Source of the DNA: Roseomonas sp.
GTDB taxonomy: Bacteria > Pseudomonadota > Alphaproteobacteria > Acetobacterales > Acetobacteraceae
Reading direction: 5' to 3'
Assembly (NCBI GenBank): GCA_031180725.1
Contig: JAPSLO010000003.1
Location: forward strand, 276,548 to 340,547
DNA length: 64,000 nt
The translations under genes and the position numbers were made by a program. The notes under the pieces were generated by a model. It was not told the DNA's origin. It saw only the letters and a list, made by a program, of their open reading frames with translations, and ran no database searches. Below are positions 27,322 through 35,750 of the stretch, one piece after another (the stretch's first letter is position 1; the number at the start of each line of letters is the position of its first letter).

Positions 27322-30300
27322 TTGGAGCAGGCAGGAGCTGTCCGCGAGGCGGGGTCGGTTCAGCCCTCTGTTAAGCGCATCCCGACCTTCCTTGCCCCCG
27401 GCGCACGCTTCGCCGGGGCCGTGGATTATGTCGCGGCGGGCGCGGGCATCCGGGGGTGGCTGGTGGAACTGGCCGGTGGGCCGACGCGCCCGGTCATCGA
27501 GGCCAAGTGCCAGGATGTCGTGGTGGCGCGTGCCTATGCCATGATGGACCGCCCCGATATTGACCGCGTCGCCGACCGCAGGACGCAATGCGGCTTCCTG
27601 ATCGGCTGGAGCTGGTTCGACGTGAAGGCGCTGACGCGCATCTCACGCGAGGCGCCGGATGCGCCGATCGAATTCTTCGTCGAAGCCACCGGAGAGGCGG
27701 TTTCCGTGGTCTGCGAAATGCCCGGTGCGGCCGGGCTGCTGGGCCTGGTGCTGGCTGCGCCGCTCGGTGATCGCCAGCCGCGCTTCCGGGAAGTGAGCGA
27801 CTTCCGAGAAATCCTCGAATCCGGGCTGTTCGACGAGGCCTGGTACCGTGCCCAACTCGGCGCCGCGCTCGACCCCGGCATGCCCGGCATCCTCCACTAC
27901 ATCCGTGAAGGCGAGGCCGCTGGCCGGGCACCCAATTTCTACTTCAATCCTGCCGCCTACGCCCAGGAATGGGAACTGCCGGAGGCCGAAGGCGCGCTGC
28001 TGCACTACATCCGCGCCGGCGGCGCAGCGCGGCTCGTCAGCCGCCACTTCGATGACAGGTGGTATCGCCGCCGCTACGAGCTGGCGCGCCATGAGCACCC
28101 GCTGGCCCACTACCTGGCGCATCGTCCGGCGCATGCACCGAACTCCTTCTTCGATCCCGCCTACTATGCCCGCGTCAGCGGCGTGCGGGATGTGCCCGAT
28201 CTCTACGAGCACTTCGTAAAAGTCGGGTTCCCGGCGGGACTGCTGCCCTCGGAACGCTTCGTCTCCAGCGGTGGCCGCCCGGCCAATCTGACGCCCTCGG
28301 CTGCACTCTACTTCGAGGCCCTGCGGGACGAATTGGGGATGCGGGACGAGGCGGAGGCATCCGGGGCGCCCGACGCCCCGGCCGAGCCGCCCGCCTCGGA
28401 GGTCCCAATTTCCGAGCCGGCCAAGGTCGAACAGCCGGAGAAGCCCGCCGCGGCGGCGCCGAAGGGCGCCTCGGCCCCGGCGGAGACGAGCCCTGTCGAG
28501 GCCGCCCCCGCGCCCGCAAAAGCGGCACCCCCGGCTATCGCCACCCCGAAGCGGAAGACGAAGCCCGCCAGCGTGGCCGAGCCGGCGGATGGGCTCATTC
28601 CCGCTGCGCGGCTCGGCTATGAGGAGGCCCGTGCGCGACTTGAGCCACTCTCGGCGGCGGAACTGGCCCAGCAGGTCGCGCTGGCGGAACAGCGCCTGGC
28701 GGTCATGCCGGAAGGCGAGCCCGACGCAGCGCTGACGCTGGCCATCGCGCGCCACATTCAGGGCGATGGAGAAGCCGCGGCGCGGGCTGCGGCGGTCTTC
28801 ATCTCGGCCGCCGGCGACCTCGATCCCGCCATCGCCGAGCCGACGGTCGAACGCCTGCTGCAGATCAATCACCGCCTGTATGAGCAGCGGCGCGGCGAGG
28901 CGCCGGACGCCGTCTACCGTGCCGCTTTCCAGCGCGGACGGCGCGACTACCTGCTGACGCTGCGGCTGATTGAAGGCGCGCTGGACCGCCAGGATCTCGG
29001 TCGCGCCGCGCCCTATGTCGCCGAATTCGAGGCGCGCTTCGGCACCGCGCTTGATGTCTGGGCGGCGGTTGCGCTGAGCCGCTATCACCAGGCGAACAAT
29101 GATGTGGCTCAGGCCACGCACCTGCTGGCTTCCGTCCCCCCCTTCCCCGCGACCGAGGCCTTCGCAGAGGCGACACTGCTGCATCGGCTGATCGAGATAG
29201 GCGCGCTGGAGGAAGCGGCGGCGCGCAGTGAGATCTCGGCCGAGGATCCCTCCGTCGAACTCTTCGGCGCGCGCTTTCGGCTGGCGGTGCGCCAGGCCGA
29301 TGCGCCGGCGCTGCTAGCGGCGCTGGCGGATCCGCGTGCGGCGCAGCTGCGCGGCTGGCAGCTCGCCGAGGCGATGTTCCAGATCAGCGCCAGCAACAAC
29401 ATGGCGCCGGTCGCGCAGGAACCGGTGCTGCGCGCGCTCAACAAGGTGCTCGAGAAGCGCGGCGTGGACGACCGCGCCATCGTCAATGCCCGGATCCACT
29501 ATCTTTTGCATGGCAAGAGGTGGGCGGAGCTGGGTGCGCTGTTTGAGCGGATTGAGGGGAGTGAGTTGTCGCGGGAGCGGGAGACGCTTTTGCGGCGGCT
29601 GGAATACCTGTGTCATGTGGATGATGCGGAGGCGGCGGAGCGGATCTACCGCGAGCATTTCCGCGACACCGCGCTGAACAAGTGGGAAGGGCTGACGGTG
29701 ATGCGCCTTCTCAGCGAGCTGAAGCGCTGGGAGGAGGCGGCGGCGGCGCTGCTGGCGCATGTTGGGCGCGGCTATGGCTTTGGCGGTGCCGGGCACATGG
29801 GCATGCGCATTGTCCGCAAGGCCGGCATTCATGAAGCGCTGCTGGCTTCGGTGGCGGAGGCCAGCGAGCACGAGCCGGACCTGGAAAGCTTCATCGCCCG
29901 GGTGCGCGAGGACCATGCCATTGTGCAGACGGCGCGCGCGCTGAGCGCCAGCCGCGAGGGCGGGCGGCGCGGCCGGCGCTACCGCAGCAACTGGATCCTG
30001 GATGCCTCCGCCGAGGAAGAGGAGGACGAGCACTGCGTCTTCCTTTGCACCAACCAGCGCTACTTCCTTTCGATGCTGACCTTCCTCTGCTCCTTCCTCG
30101 GCCAGGCGCCGCAGGCCTCGGGGCGGATCTTCGCCTTCCTCGACCGCGACGTGCCGCGCCACTGGCATGGCGCGGTGGCGATGGTGGCAGCGCGCTTCGG
30201 CCGCTCGGTGGAGCTGGTGAGCGAGCCGGAATTCGTCCCCGAAGCGGTCGAGCACCGGGTGGAGTATGGCTTCTTCGCCGGCGGCTCCAACCTTTCGCGC

Positions 30301-30888
30301 GCCGCCTATTTCCGCCTTTATGCCGCGCGCTGGCTGCTGGCCAACCACCGCTTCAGCCGCGCCGCCTACATCGACACCGACACCATCTGCCGCGCCGACC
30401 TTTCCGGCCTCTTCACCCTCGACCTCGGCGACAAGCTGGTCGCCGCGGCGGTGGAGGACTACTCGCCCGACGTGGTCAACGCCGCCGCCCGCAACAACCT
30501 CGACCCCACCGCCTACTTCAATTCCGGCGTGCTGCTGTTCCGCTTCGACCATCCGGAGATGCCAGCCCATATCGAGGAGGCGATCCGCATCTCCGAACAG
30601 GAATCCGAGCGCCTGGTCTTCCACGACCAGTGCGCCCTCAACATCGCCTTCCAGGGCCGCACCGCCCCCCTGCCCTCGCGCTACAACTTCTATCTCCGCC
30701 CCTCGCGCGAGCGGAACGGCTACATCGAGGACGGCGCCATCCTCCACTTCCTCGACAAGCCCAAGCCCTGGGACATCATCTTCGACCGCTCCTACCGCGA
30801 AGAATGGCGCGTCTGGGCCCTCATGCTCGGCTCCATCCTCCCTCAGGCCCTCTACGTCGACATCTTCGCACAAGCCAACCGCGATTGA
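27322..30888 (+). CDS. Large multidomain protein with C-terminal GT8-type glycosyltransferase domain (copy 2)
   Basis: Homologue of the 12043 gene, 1188 residues from a TTG at 27322 with GGGGAG ten bases upstream; the true start is uncertain (frame open from an ATG at 27145). Homology to copy 1 begins about residue 20 and includes MMDRPDID and CGFLIGW. It has more FD..WY repeats than copy 1 (LFDEAWYRAQLG, HFDDRWYRRRYEL, FFDPAYYARVSG; about 155-310). A Pro/Ala/Lys-rich linker of roughly 80 residues follows, then a TPR-like helical region, and the GT8 domain with DTD at 1018-1020. Residues 726-1188 are identical to residues 533-995 of copy 1. It is flanked by two paralogous sulfotransferase genes. 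Likely a sugar transferase or polymerisation scaffold for the same glycan; donor unknown. Confidence 0.82.
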   Translation: MEQAGAVREAGSVQPSVKRIPTFLAPGARFAGAVDYVAAGAGIRGWLVELAGGPTRPVIEAKCQDVVVARAYAMMDRPDIDRVADRRTQCGFLIGWSWFDVKALTRISREAPDAPIEFFVEATGEAVSVVCEMPGAAGLLGLVLAAPLGDRQPRFREVSDFREILESGLFDEAWYRAQLGAALDPGMPGILHYIREGEAAGRAPNFYFNPAAYAQEWELPEAEGALLHYIRAGGAARLVSRHFDDRWYRRRYELARHEHPLAHYLAHRPAHAPNSFFDPAYYARVSGVRDVPDLYEHFVKVGFPAGLLPSERFVSSGGRPANLTPSAALYFEALRDELGMRDEAEASGAPDAPAEPPASEVPISEPAKVEQPEKPAAAAPKGASAPAETSPVEAAPAPAKAAPPAIATPKRKTKPASVAEPADGLIPAARLGYEEARARLEPLSAAELAQQVALAEQRLAVMPEGEPDAALTLAIARHIQGDGEAAARAAAVFISAAGDLDPAIAEPTVERLLQINHRLYEQRRGEAPDAVYRAAFQRGRRDYLLTLRLIEGALDRQDLGRAAPYVAEFEARFGTALDVWAAVALSRYHQANNDVAQATHLLASVPPFPATEAFAEATLLHRLIEIGALEEAAARSEISAEDPSVELFGARFRLAVRQADAPALLAALADPRAAQLRGWQLAEAMFQISASNNMAPVAQEPVLRALNKVLEKRGVDDRAIVNARIHYLLHGKRWAELGALFERIEGSELSRERETLLRRLEYLCHVDDAEAAERIYREHFRDTALNKWEGLTVMRLLSELKRWEEAAAALLAHVGRGYGFGGAGHMGMRIVRKAGIHEALLASVAEASEHEPDLESFIARVREDHAIVQTARALSASREGGRRGRRYRSNWILDASAEEEEDEHCVFLCTNQRYFLSMLTFLCSFLGQAPQASGRIFAFLDRDVPRHWHGAVAMVAARFGRSVELVSEPEFVPEAVEHRVEYGFFAGGSNLSRAAYFRLYAARWLLANHRFSRAAYIDTDTICRADLSGLFTLDLGDKLVAAAVEDYSPDVVNAAARNNLDPTAYFNSGVLLFRFDHPEMPAHIEEAIRISEQESERLVFHDQCALNIAFQGRTAPLPSRYNFYLRPSRERNGYIEDGAILHFLDKPKPWDIIFDRSYREEWRVWALMLGSILPQALYVDIFAQANRD

Positions 30889-30891
30889 TCC
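29495..30891 (+). repeat. Long direct repeat, copy B (1397 bp)
   Basis: Second copy of the block at 13637-15033, same orientation, one synonymous difference seen. It covers the last 464 codons and the stop of the second GT8 gene and ends three bases after the stop. Confidence 0.96.
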
Positions 30892-30942
30892 ACCTCCGCC
30901 CCCATGCCCCGGGGCGGACTGACTTTCCCAAGGGAGATTGCT

Positions 30943-31860
30943 ATGTCTGCTACCAGAGGGGTTGTGACGGCGACCAAGCCAGCCGCGCCGAAGCCAGCCG
31001 CGAAGGCCGAGGCCCCGGCGCAGCAGCAGCCGGAGATCGCGACCCGTCCGAAGATGATCTCGGTCCCGGGTAAGGCCGACCTGCGGTTCGACCTGGCCTC
31101 CGATCCGGATAGCGAGGTCTATTTCAGCCTCGGCGTCCGCAAGTCGGGCAGCACCATGCTGCACAAGATCGTCAATGCGCTGGCGCGGCGGAACGGCGTC
31201 AATTCGGTCGACATCCCGGGCACCTTCTTCCGCTCAGGCATGACCGTGGCGGACTGGACCAAGATCGACCTGCGGGAACTCGTCGTCCCCGGCAACATCT
31301 ATGTCGGCTATCGCTCCTTCCCGGTGAGCTTCTCGGACTATCCGCAGTTCCAAACGGCGAAGAAGATCTTCATGTTCCGCGATCCGCGGGACGCGCTGGT
31401 GAGCCAGTATTTCTCCGATGCCTATTCACACTCCCTGCCTTCGCGGGAGACGGAGACGGGCCGCAAGGCAGCCGAGGCCTTCGAGAAGAAGCGCGAGGCG
31501 GCGCGCGCCACGAGCATCGACGAGTACGTCATCAAGCACGCCAAGTCGATCGAGAACACGCTGCTGTCCTATGCGGCGATGCTGAAGGACCCCACCTGCC
31601 TGACGCTGCGCTACGAGGACTATGTCTTCCAGAAGAAGCGTCTGATCCACAAGATCCTGAACCACTTCGAATGGAAGTTTGCGCCCGGCCAGGTGGAAGG
31701 TCTGCTGAAGCAGGTGGACGAGGTGCCGGACAGCGAGGACAAGCAGCGCTTCGTCCGCCGCGTGATCCCCGGCGACCATCGCAACAAGCTGCAGCCGGAT
31801 ACCATTCGCCGTCTGAACAACATTCTTAAGGAATGCATGCAGACCTACGACTACTACTGA
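30943..31860 (+). CDS. Sulfotransferase-family protein with Lys/Ala/Pro-rich N-terminus
   Basis: 305 residues from an ATG with AAGGGAG upstream. Residues 1-40 are low-complexity Lys/Ala/Pro/Gln. The sulfotransferase domain starts around 55: 5'-phosphosulfate loop RKSGST at 66-71 and 3'-phosphate motif RDPRDALVSQYFS from 146. Paralogue of the 26206 gene. It starts 54 bases after the second GT8 gene on the same strand and is probably co-transcribed with it. The last seven bases overlap the convergent deacetylase gene. Confidence 0.86.
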   Translation: MSATRGVVTATKPAAPKPAAKAEAPAQQQPEIATRPKMISVPGKADLRFDLASDPDSEVYFSLGVRKSGSTMLHKIVNALARRNGVNSVDIPGTFFRSGMTVADWTKIDLRELVVPGNIYVGYRSFPVSFSDYPQFQTAKKIFMFRDPRDALVSQYFSDAYSHSLPSRETETGRKAAEAFEKKREAARATSIDEYVIKHAKSIENTLLSYAAMLKDPTCLTLRYEDYVFQKKRLIHKILNHFEWKFAPGQVEGLLKQVDEVPDSEDKQRFVRRVIPGDHRNKLQPDTIRRLNNILKECMQTYDYY

Positions 31861-33038
31861 GACGTCACCGGGGGCGCGCGGCCGGGTGCGCGTGCCCTCG
31901 GCTGCCCCTCCGCCACGGCCGGCGGATCCGGCAGGTCGCGCAGCGTGAGCGCCGCCAGTTCCCGAACCTCGGCTCGCACTGAGCCGGGCCGCGGGGCATC
32001 CGCGATACTGGTGAACCAGTGTTCCGGCGGGTTGCGCCCCGCGGCGCGCGACCAGGCCAGGGCGCGCAGCACGGCTTCCGCCGCTGCGGGGATACGCGGC
32101 GGGATGGGTAGGCGGTTCAGCGTCGCCCAGACACCTGCCCAGCAGCGCGCCACCGACCACGGATTGTAGCCCCCGCCCCCGAGCACGATCAGCCGCGGCG
32201 CCAGCGGCATGATCGTCGCCACCACAGCTCGGTGCGCGCAGTTCGACAGCGCCAGGCGCGACAGCGGGTCCTCCTCCACCGCATCGGCGCCACATTGCAG
32301 CATGATCGCCTGCGGCCGCAGGTGGCGGATCACTGGCAGCACGGCATGGCGCAGCAGCCAGTCCATCTCGCTGTCGTTGAAGCCTTGGGGCACGGGGATG
32401 TTGCGCGCATGGCCGCCGGCGCGGTCCTCGGCGCGGCCGGTATGCGGCCAGCGATTCGCCTCGTGGATGGATAGTGTGAAAACGCGGGGATCGTCGTGGA
32501 AGGCCAACTCGACCCCATCGCCGTGATGGGCGTCGATATCCAGGTAGACGATGTTGTTCAGCCCCTGCTCCAGCCAGGCCATCAGCCCCAAAACCGCGTC
32601 GTTCAGGTAGCAGAAGCCGCTGGCGCGATCCGGCATGCCGTGATGGGTGCCGCCGCCGGGCACATGCACGATGCCGCCCGTCGCCGTCAGCCGCGCCGCG
32701 AGCATCGCGCCGCCGGCGCCCGTCGCCGGCCGCCGGAAAACCTCGCGGTAGACCGGGTTCCCATGTGCGCCGATATGGTGGCGGACGCGGTCCGCCTCCG
32801 CCACGCGCTGCTCGGCCTCGGCGCGCATCAGGGCGGCGATGTAGTCCGGCGTATGGAAGCGCGTGAGCTGTTCCGGCGTGGCGCGCGGGCTGTCCACATA
32901 CTGCTCCGGCGCCACCCAGCCCATCGCGCGGATCAGGTCCAGCGTGGTGGAGACGCGCGGGATGGCCAGGGGATGTTTCGGGCCATAGGTGGAGCCCCGG
33001 TAGATCTCGGAGCCGATGAGGATCGGGCGGGCAGCCAT
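31854..33038 (-). CDS. Histone-deacetylase-family hydrolase (AcuC-like)
   Basis: 394-residue zinc amidohydrolase of the arginase/HDAC fold. Key segments are GGGTHHGMPDRASGFCYLND, with the active-site His pair, YLDIDAHHGDGVE with metal ligands, LQCGADAVEEDPLSRL, and a C-terminal GGGGYN. Family members remove acetyl or acyl groups from amines: acetyl-CoA synthetase lysines (AcuC), acetylpolyamines or N-acetyl sugars. The substrate here cannot be fixed. The ATG at 33038 sits at the start of homology; upstream frame was rejected. Convergent, seven-base overlap with the sulfotransferase gene. Confidence 0.9.
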   Translation of the reverse strand: MAARPILIGSEIYRGSTYGPKHPLAIPRVSTTLDLIRAMGWVAPEQYVDSPRATPEQLTRFHTPDYIAALMRAEAEQRVAEADRVRHHIGAHGNPVYREVFRRPATGAGGAMLAARLTATGGIVHVPGGGTHHGMPDRASGFCYLNDAVLGLMAWLEQGLNNIVYLDIDAHHGDGVELAFHDDPRVFTLSIHEANRWPHTGRAEDRAGGHARNIPVPQGFNDSEMDWLLRHAVLPVIRHLRPQAIMLQCGADAVEEDPLSRLALSNCAHRAVVATIMPLAPRLIVLGGGGYNPWSVARCWAGVWATLNRLPIPPRIPAAAEAVLRALAWSRAAGRNPPEHWFTSIADAPRPGSVRAEVRELAALTLRDLPDPPAVAEGQPRARAPGRAPPVTSQ

Positions 33039-33153
33039 CGTCTGTTCCGATAGGCTGCCGCCGAAGCCGGAATCAACGGTCCAGCGACGAGGCGCCCTTC
33101 GGCGCGCCGCGCCCCCCTTGCAGCTTGGCCGTGGCCGCCGCATACAGGTTGTC

Positions 33154-33248
33154 ACACATCGGGGGGAGCCCATGGTGGGCTGAGAGGCAGGCTGGCGCCT
33201 GCGACCCCACGAACCTGATCCGGTTAGTACCGGCGAAGGGAACGGTGT
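33154..33248 (+). promoter_or_regulatory. TPP (thiamine pyrophosphate) riboswitch
   Basis: The conserved THI-box core is present: GGAGCCC and GGGCTGAGAGG (CTGAGA at 33180-33185), CCTGATC (33214-33220) and CCGGCGAAGGGAAC. The ends can pair as P1 (ACAC 33154-33157 with GTGT 33245-33248). It lies directly before the ABC ATPase gene, and P1 contains that gene's likely GTG start codon, which suggests control of translation initiation by TPP. Confidence 0.93.
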
Positions 33249-33988
33249 CTGCCTTGAGCCTCTCGGCGCCCGGATTCCGAATCACCCTGCCCCAGGGTCT
33301 GTCGCTCGGCGGCGCGGCCGTGCTGGCGCCCTGCGCCCTGGCAGTCCCGGCCGGGCGCATCACCGCGCTGCTCGGCGCCTCGGGCGCCGGGAAGTCCACC
33401 CTGGTCCGCCTCGCAGCCGGGCTGCTGCCCCTGCCGCCGGGCGGCACCGTCGAGACCTCCGACAACCGCCCGCTGAAGGGCCGCCTCGCCTGGATGGCGC
33501 AGCAGGATCTGCTGGTGCCGTGGAAGGACGCTCTGGGCAATGTGCTGCTCGGCGCGCATCTGCGTGGCCACAAGCCGGATATCGGCCGCGCGCTGGACCT
33601 GCTGCGCCAGGTCGGGCTGATCGAGGCCGATGCCGCCAAATCCCCCGCGCAGCTTTCCGGCGGCATGCGCCAGCGCGTGGCCCTCGCCCGCACGCTGATG
33701 GAAGACCGGCCCGTGGTGCTGATGGATGAGCCCTTCAGCGCCGTGGACGCCCCCACCCGTCACCGCCTGCAGGAACTCGCCGCGCGGCTGCTGGCCGGGC
33801 GCACGGTCCTGCTCGTCACGCACGACCCGCTGGAGGCGCTGCGCCTGGCAGACCGCATCCTGGTGCTGCAGGGCCGCCCCGCCGCGCCGATGGAACTGTC
33901 CGTGCCCGCAGGCACTCCGCCGCGCCCCGCGCGCGACCCGGCGCTGCTGGCGGCGCAAGCGGAGCTGCTGGAAAGGCTCGCCGCCTGA
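33245..33988 (+). CDS. thiZ: HMP/thiamine-precursor ABC transporter, ATP-binding protein
   Basis: 247-residue ABC ATPase: Walker A GASGAGKST (44-52), Q-loop, signature LSGGMRQR, Walker B VVLMDEPF, and H-loop VTHDPLEAL. The GTG at 33245 follows AAGGG of the riboswitch; TTG at 33254 is an alternative. It is first in a three-gene operon whose permease and NMT1-like binding protein match the ThiXYZ system, which imports pyrimidine precursors of thiamine. The TPP riboswitch supports that role strongly. The stop overlaps the permease start (TGATG). ThiZ is named from context, since the ATPase alone is generic. Confidence 0.9.
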   Translation: MSALSLSAPGFRITLPQGLSLGGAAVLAPCALAVPAGRITALLGASGAGKSTLVRLAAGLLPLPPGGTVETSDNRPLKGRLAWMAQQDLLVPWKDALGNVLLGAHLRGHKPDIGRALDLLRQVGLIEADAAKSPAQLSGGMRQRVALARTLMEDRPVVLMDEPFSAVDAPTRHRLQELAARLLAGRTVLLVTHDPLEALRLADRILVLQGRPAAPMELSVPAGTPPRPARDPALLAAQAELLERLAA

Positions 33989-34743
33989 TGCGCGCGCTGG
34001 CGGCCGCCCTAGGCATCCTGCTGCTGTGGCAGGGCTTCACCTGGGCCACGGACATGCCGCCTTTCCTGCTGCCCTCGCCCTGGCGCGTGGCGCAGGCGCT
34101 GGCGGCGCGGTGGGACATCCTGGCCGGCCACGCCTTGGTCACGGCCATCGAGATGCTGGCCGGCCTCGCACTCGGCGCGCTGCTGGGCTGCGGCATGGCG
34201 CTGACGCTGGCGGCCTGGCGCGGCGGGCGGCGCTGGCTGCTGCCGCTGCTGCTGGTCAGCCAGGCCGTGCCGGTCTTCGCCATCGCGCCGCTGCTGACGC
34301 TCTGGCTGGGCTACGGCATGGGCAGCAAGGTGGCCATGGCCACCATCATCATCTTCTTCCCCGTTGCCACCGCCTTCTACGATGGCCTGCGCCGCACCGA
34401 ACTTGGCCTGCTGGACCTGGCGCACAGCATGGATGCACCGCGCGCCGCGCTGCTGTGGCGGCTGCGCGTGCCGGCGGCGCTGCCGGCCCTGGCCTCCGGC
34501 CTGCGCGTCGCGGCGGCGGTGGCGCCGATCGGGGCGGTGGTGGGCGAATGGGTGGGGGCCTCGGCGGGCCTCGGCTACCAGATGATGCAGGCCAATGGCC
34601 GCAGCCAGGCCGACGTGATGTTCGCCGCCCTGTTCATCCTGGCGCTGATGGCGCTGGCCCTGTGGTTCACCACAGACCGGCTGCTGCGCCGCGCCATCCC
34701 CTGGCAACCCGACAGCCTGCTTTCCGAGGAGACGTCCCGATGA
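33988..34743 (+). CDS. thiX: HMP/thiamine-precursor ABC transporter, permease
   Basis: 251-residue inner-membrane protein with about six hydrophobic helices and the BPD-transport EAA loop (LAHSMDAPRAALLWRLRVPAALP). Family as for SsuC/TauC/ThiX permeases. It overlaps the ATPase gene by one base and the binding-protein gene by four, so all three are translated together under the riboswitch. Substrate assigned from the riboswitch and the binding protein. Confidence 0.9.
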   Translation: MRALAAALGILLLWQGFTWATDMPPFLLPSPWRVAQALAARWDILAGHALVTAIEMLAGLALGALLGCGMALTLAAWRGGRRWLLPLLLVSQAVPVFAIAPLLTLWLGYGMGSKVAMATIIIFFPVATAFYDGLRRTELGLLDLAHSMDAPRAALLWRLRVPAALPALASGLRVAAAVAPIGAVVGEWVGASAGLGYQMMQANGRSQADVMFAALFILALMALALWFTTDRLLRRAIPWQPDSLLSEETSR

Positions 34744-35711
34744 TCCGCCGCCGCGCCGCGCTGGCCCTGCCGCTGCTCGCGCTCCCCACCCTTGCCCGCG
34801 CCCAGGGGGCGCGAGACTCGGCGCGAGAGCCGCTGACGGTGCTGCTCGACTGGTTCATCAACCCGGACCACGCGCCGATCATCGTGGCGCAGGAACGCGG
34901 CGATTTCGCGCGTGCCGGGCTGGATGTGCGCATCGTCGCCCCGGCCGACCCGAACGACCCGCCGCGGCTGATCGGCGCCAAGCGCGGCGATGTTGGCGTG
35001 TACTACCAGAAGAACCTGCACCTGGCGGTGGACCAGGGCCTGCCGCTGATGCGCATTGGCACGCTGGTGGGCACCCCGCTCTCCACACTCACCGTGCTGC
35101 GCGATGGCTCCGTCCGCAGCCTGGCTGATCTCAAGGGCAAGCGCGTCGGCTTCTCGGTCGCCGGGTTCGAGGAGGTAGTGATGGGCGCGATGCTGGAAAG
35201 CGTCGGGCTGCGCCTGGCGGATATCCGGCTGGTGAATGTGAACTTCGCCCTCTCCTCCGCCCTGATGTCGGGCCAGGTGGATGCGATCCTCGGCGGCTTC
35301 CGGAATTTCGAGCTGCACCAACTCGACCTGGAGGGCCGCCCCGGCCGCGCCTTCTACCCCGAACAGCACGGCCTGCCGGCCTATGACGAGCTGATCTACA
35401 TCAGCCACCGCGACCGCGCGCGCGACCCGCTGCTGCGTCGCTTCATCGATGCCACCGAGACCGCGACCCTGTTCCTGGCCAACAACCCGGACGAGGCCTG
35501 GCAGATGTTCATTGCCGGCCCGCGGCGGGAGCTGGACAACGAGCTGAACCGCCGCGCCTGGGCCAGCACGATCGGGCGCTTCGCCCCGTCGCCGGGTGCG
35601 CTGGACCGCAACCGCTACGAGCGCTTCGCCCGCTTCCTGGCAGCGCGCCGGATGATCCGCAGCGTGCCGACGCTCGACAGCTATGCCGCCGAGCTACCGC
35701 CCGCCGCCTAG
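34740..35711 (+). CDS. thiY: NMT1/THI5-like periplasmic substrate-binding protein (ThiY-type)
   Basis: 323 residues with a signal peptide (MIRRRAALALPLLALPTLARA) and an NMT1/THI5-like domain. The segment LTVLLDWFINPDHAPIIVAQERG is typical for ThiY/HMP-binding proteins, whose Trp and Asp residues hold the pyrimidine ring. Catches N-formylaminopyrimidine or HMP in the periplasm for ThiXZ. The ATG overlaps the permease stop (ATGA). Thiamine synthesis genes are absent from the window. Confidence 0.92.
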   Translation: MIRRRAALALPLLALPTLARAQGARDSAREPLTVLLDWFINPDHAPIIVAQERGDFARAGLDVRIVAPADPNDPPRLIGAKRGDVGVYYQKNLHLAVDQGLPLMRIGTLVGTPLSTLTVLRDGSVRSLADLKGKRVGFSVAGFEEVVMGAMLESVGLRLADIRLVNVNFALSSALMSGQVDAILGGFRNFELHQLDLEGRPGRAFYPEQHGLPAYDELIYISHRDRARDPLLRRFIDATETATLFLANNPDEAWQMFIAGPRRELDNELNRRAWASTIGRFAPSPGALDRNRYERFARFLAARRMIRSVPTLDSYAAELPPAA

Positions 35712-35750
35712 CGCCTTGCGCCCGGGGCGCGGCGCGGTGCATCTGGCCCG

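Noticed and set aside
29314-31164. A 616-codon minus-strand frame, largely repeated at 13579-15219
   Set aside because: It is the shadow of the duplicated GT8 block; its repetition merely reflects the DNA repeat.
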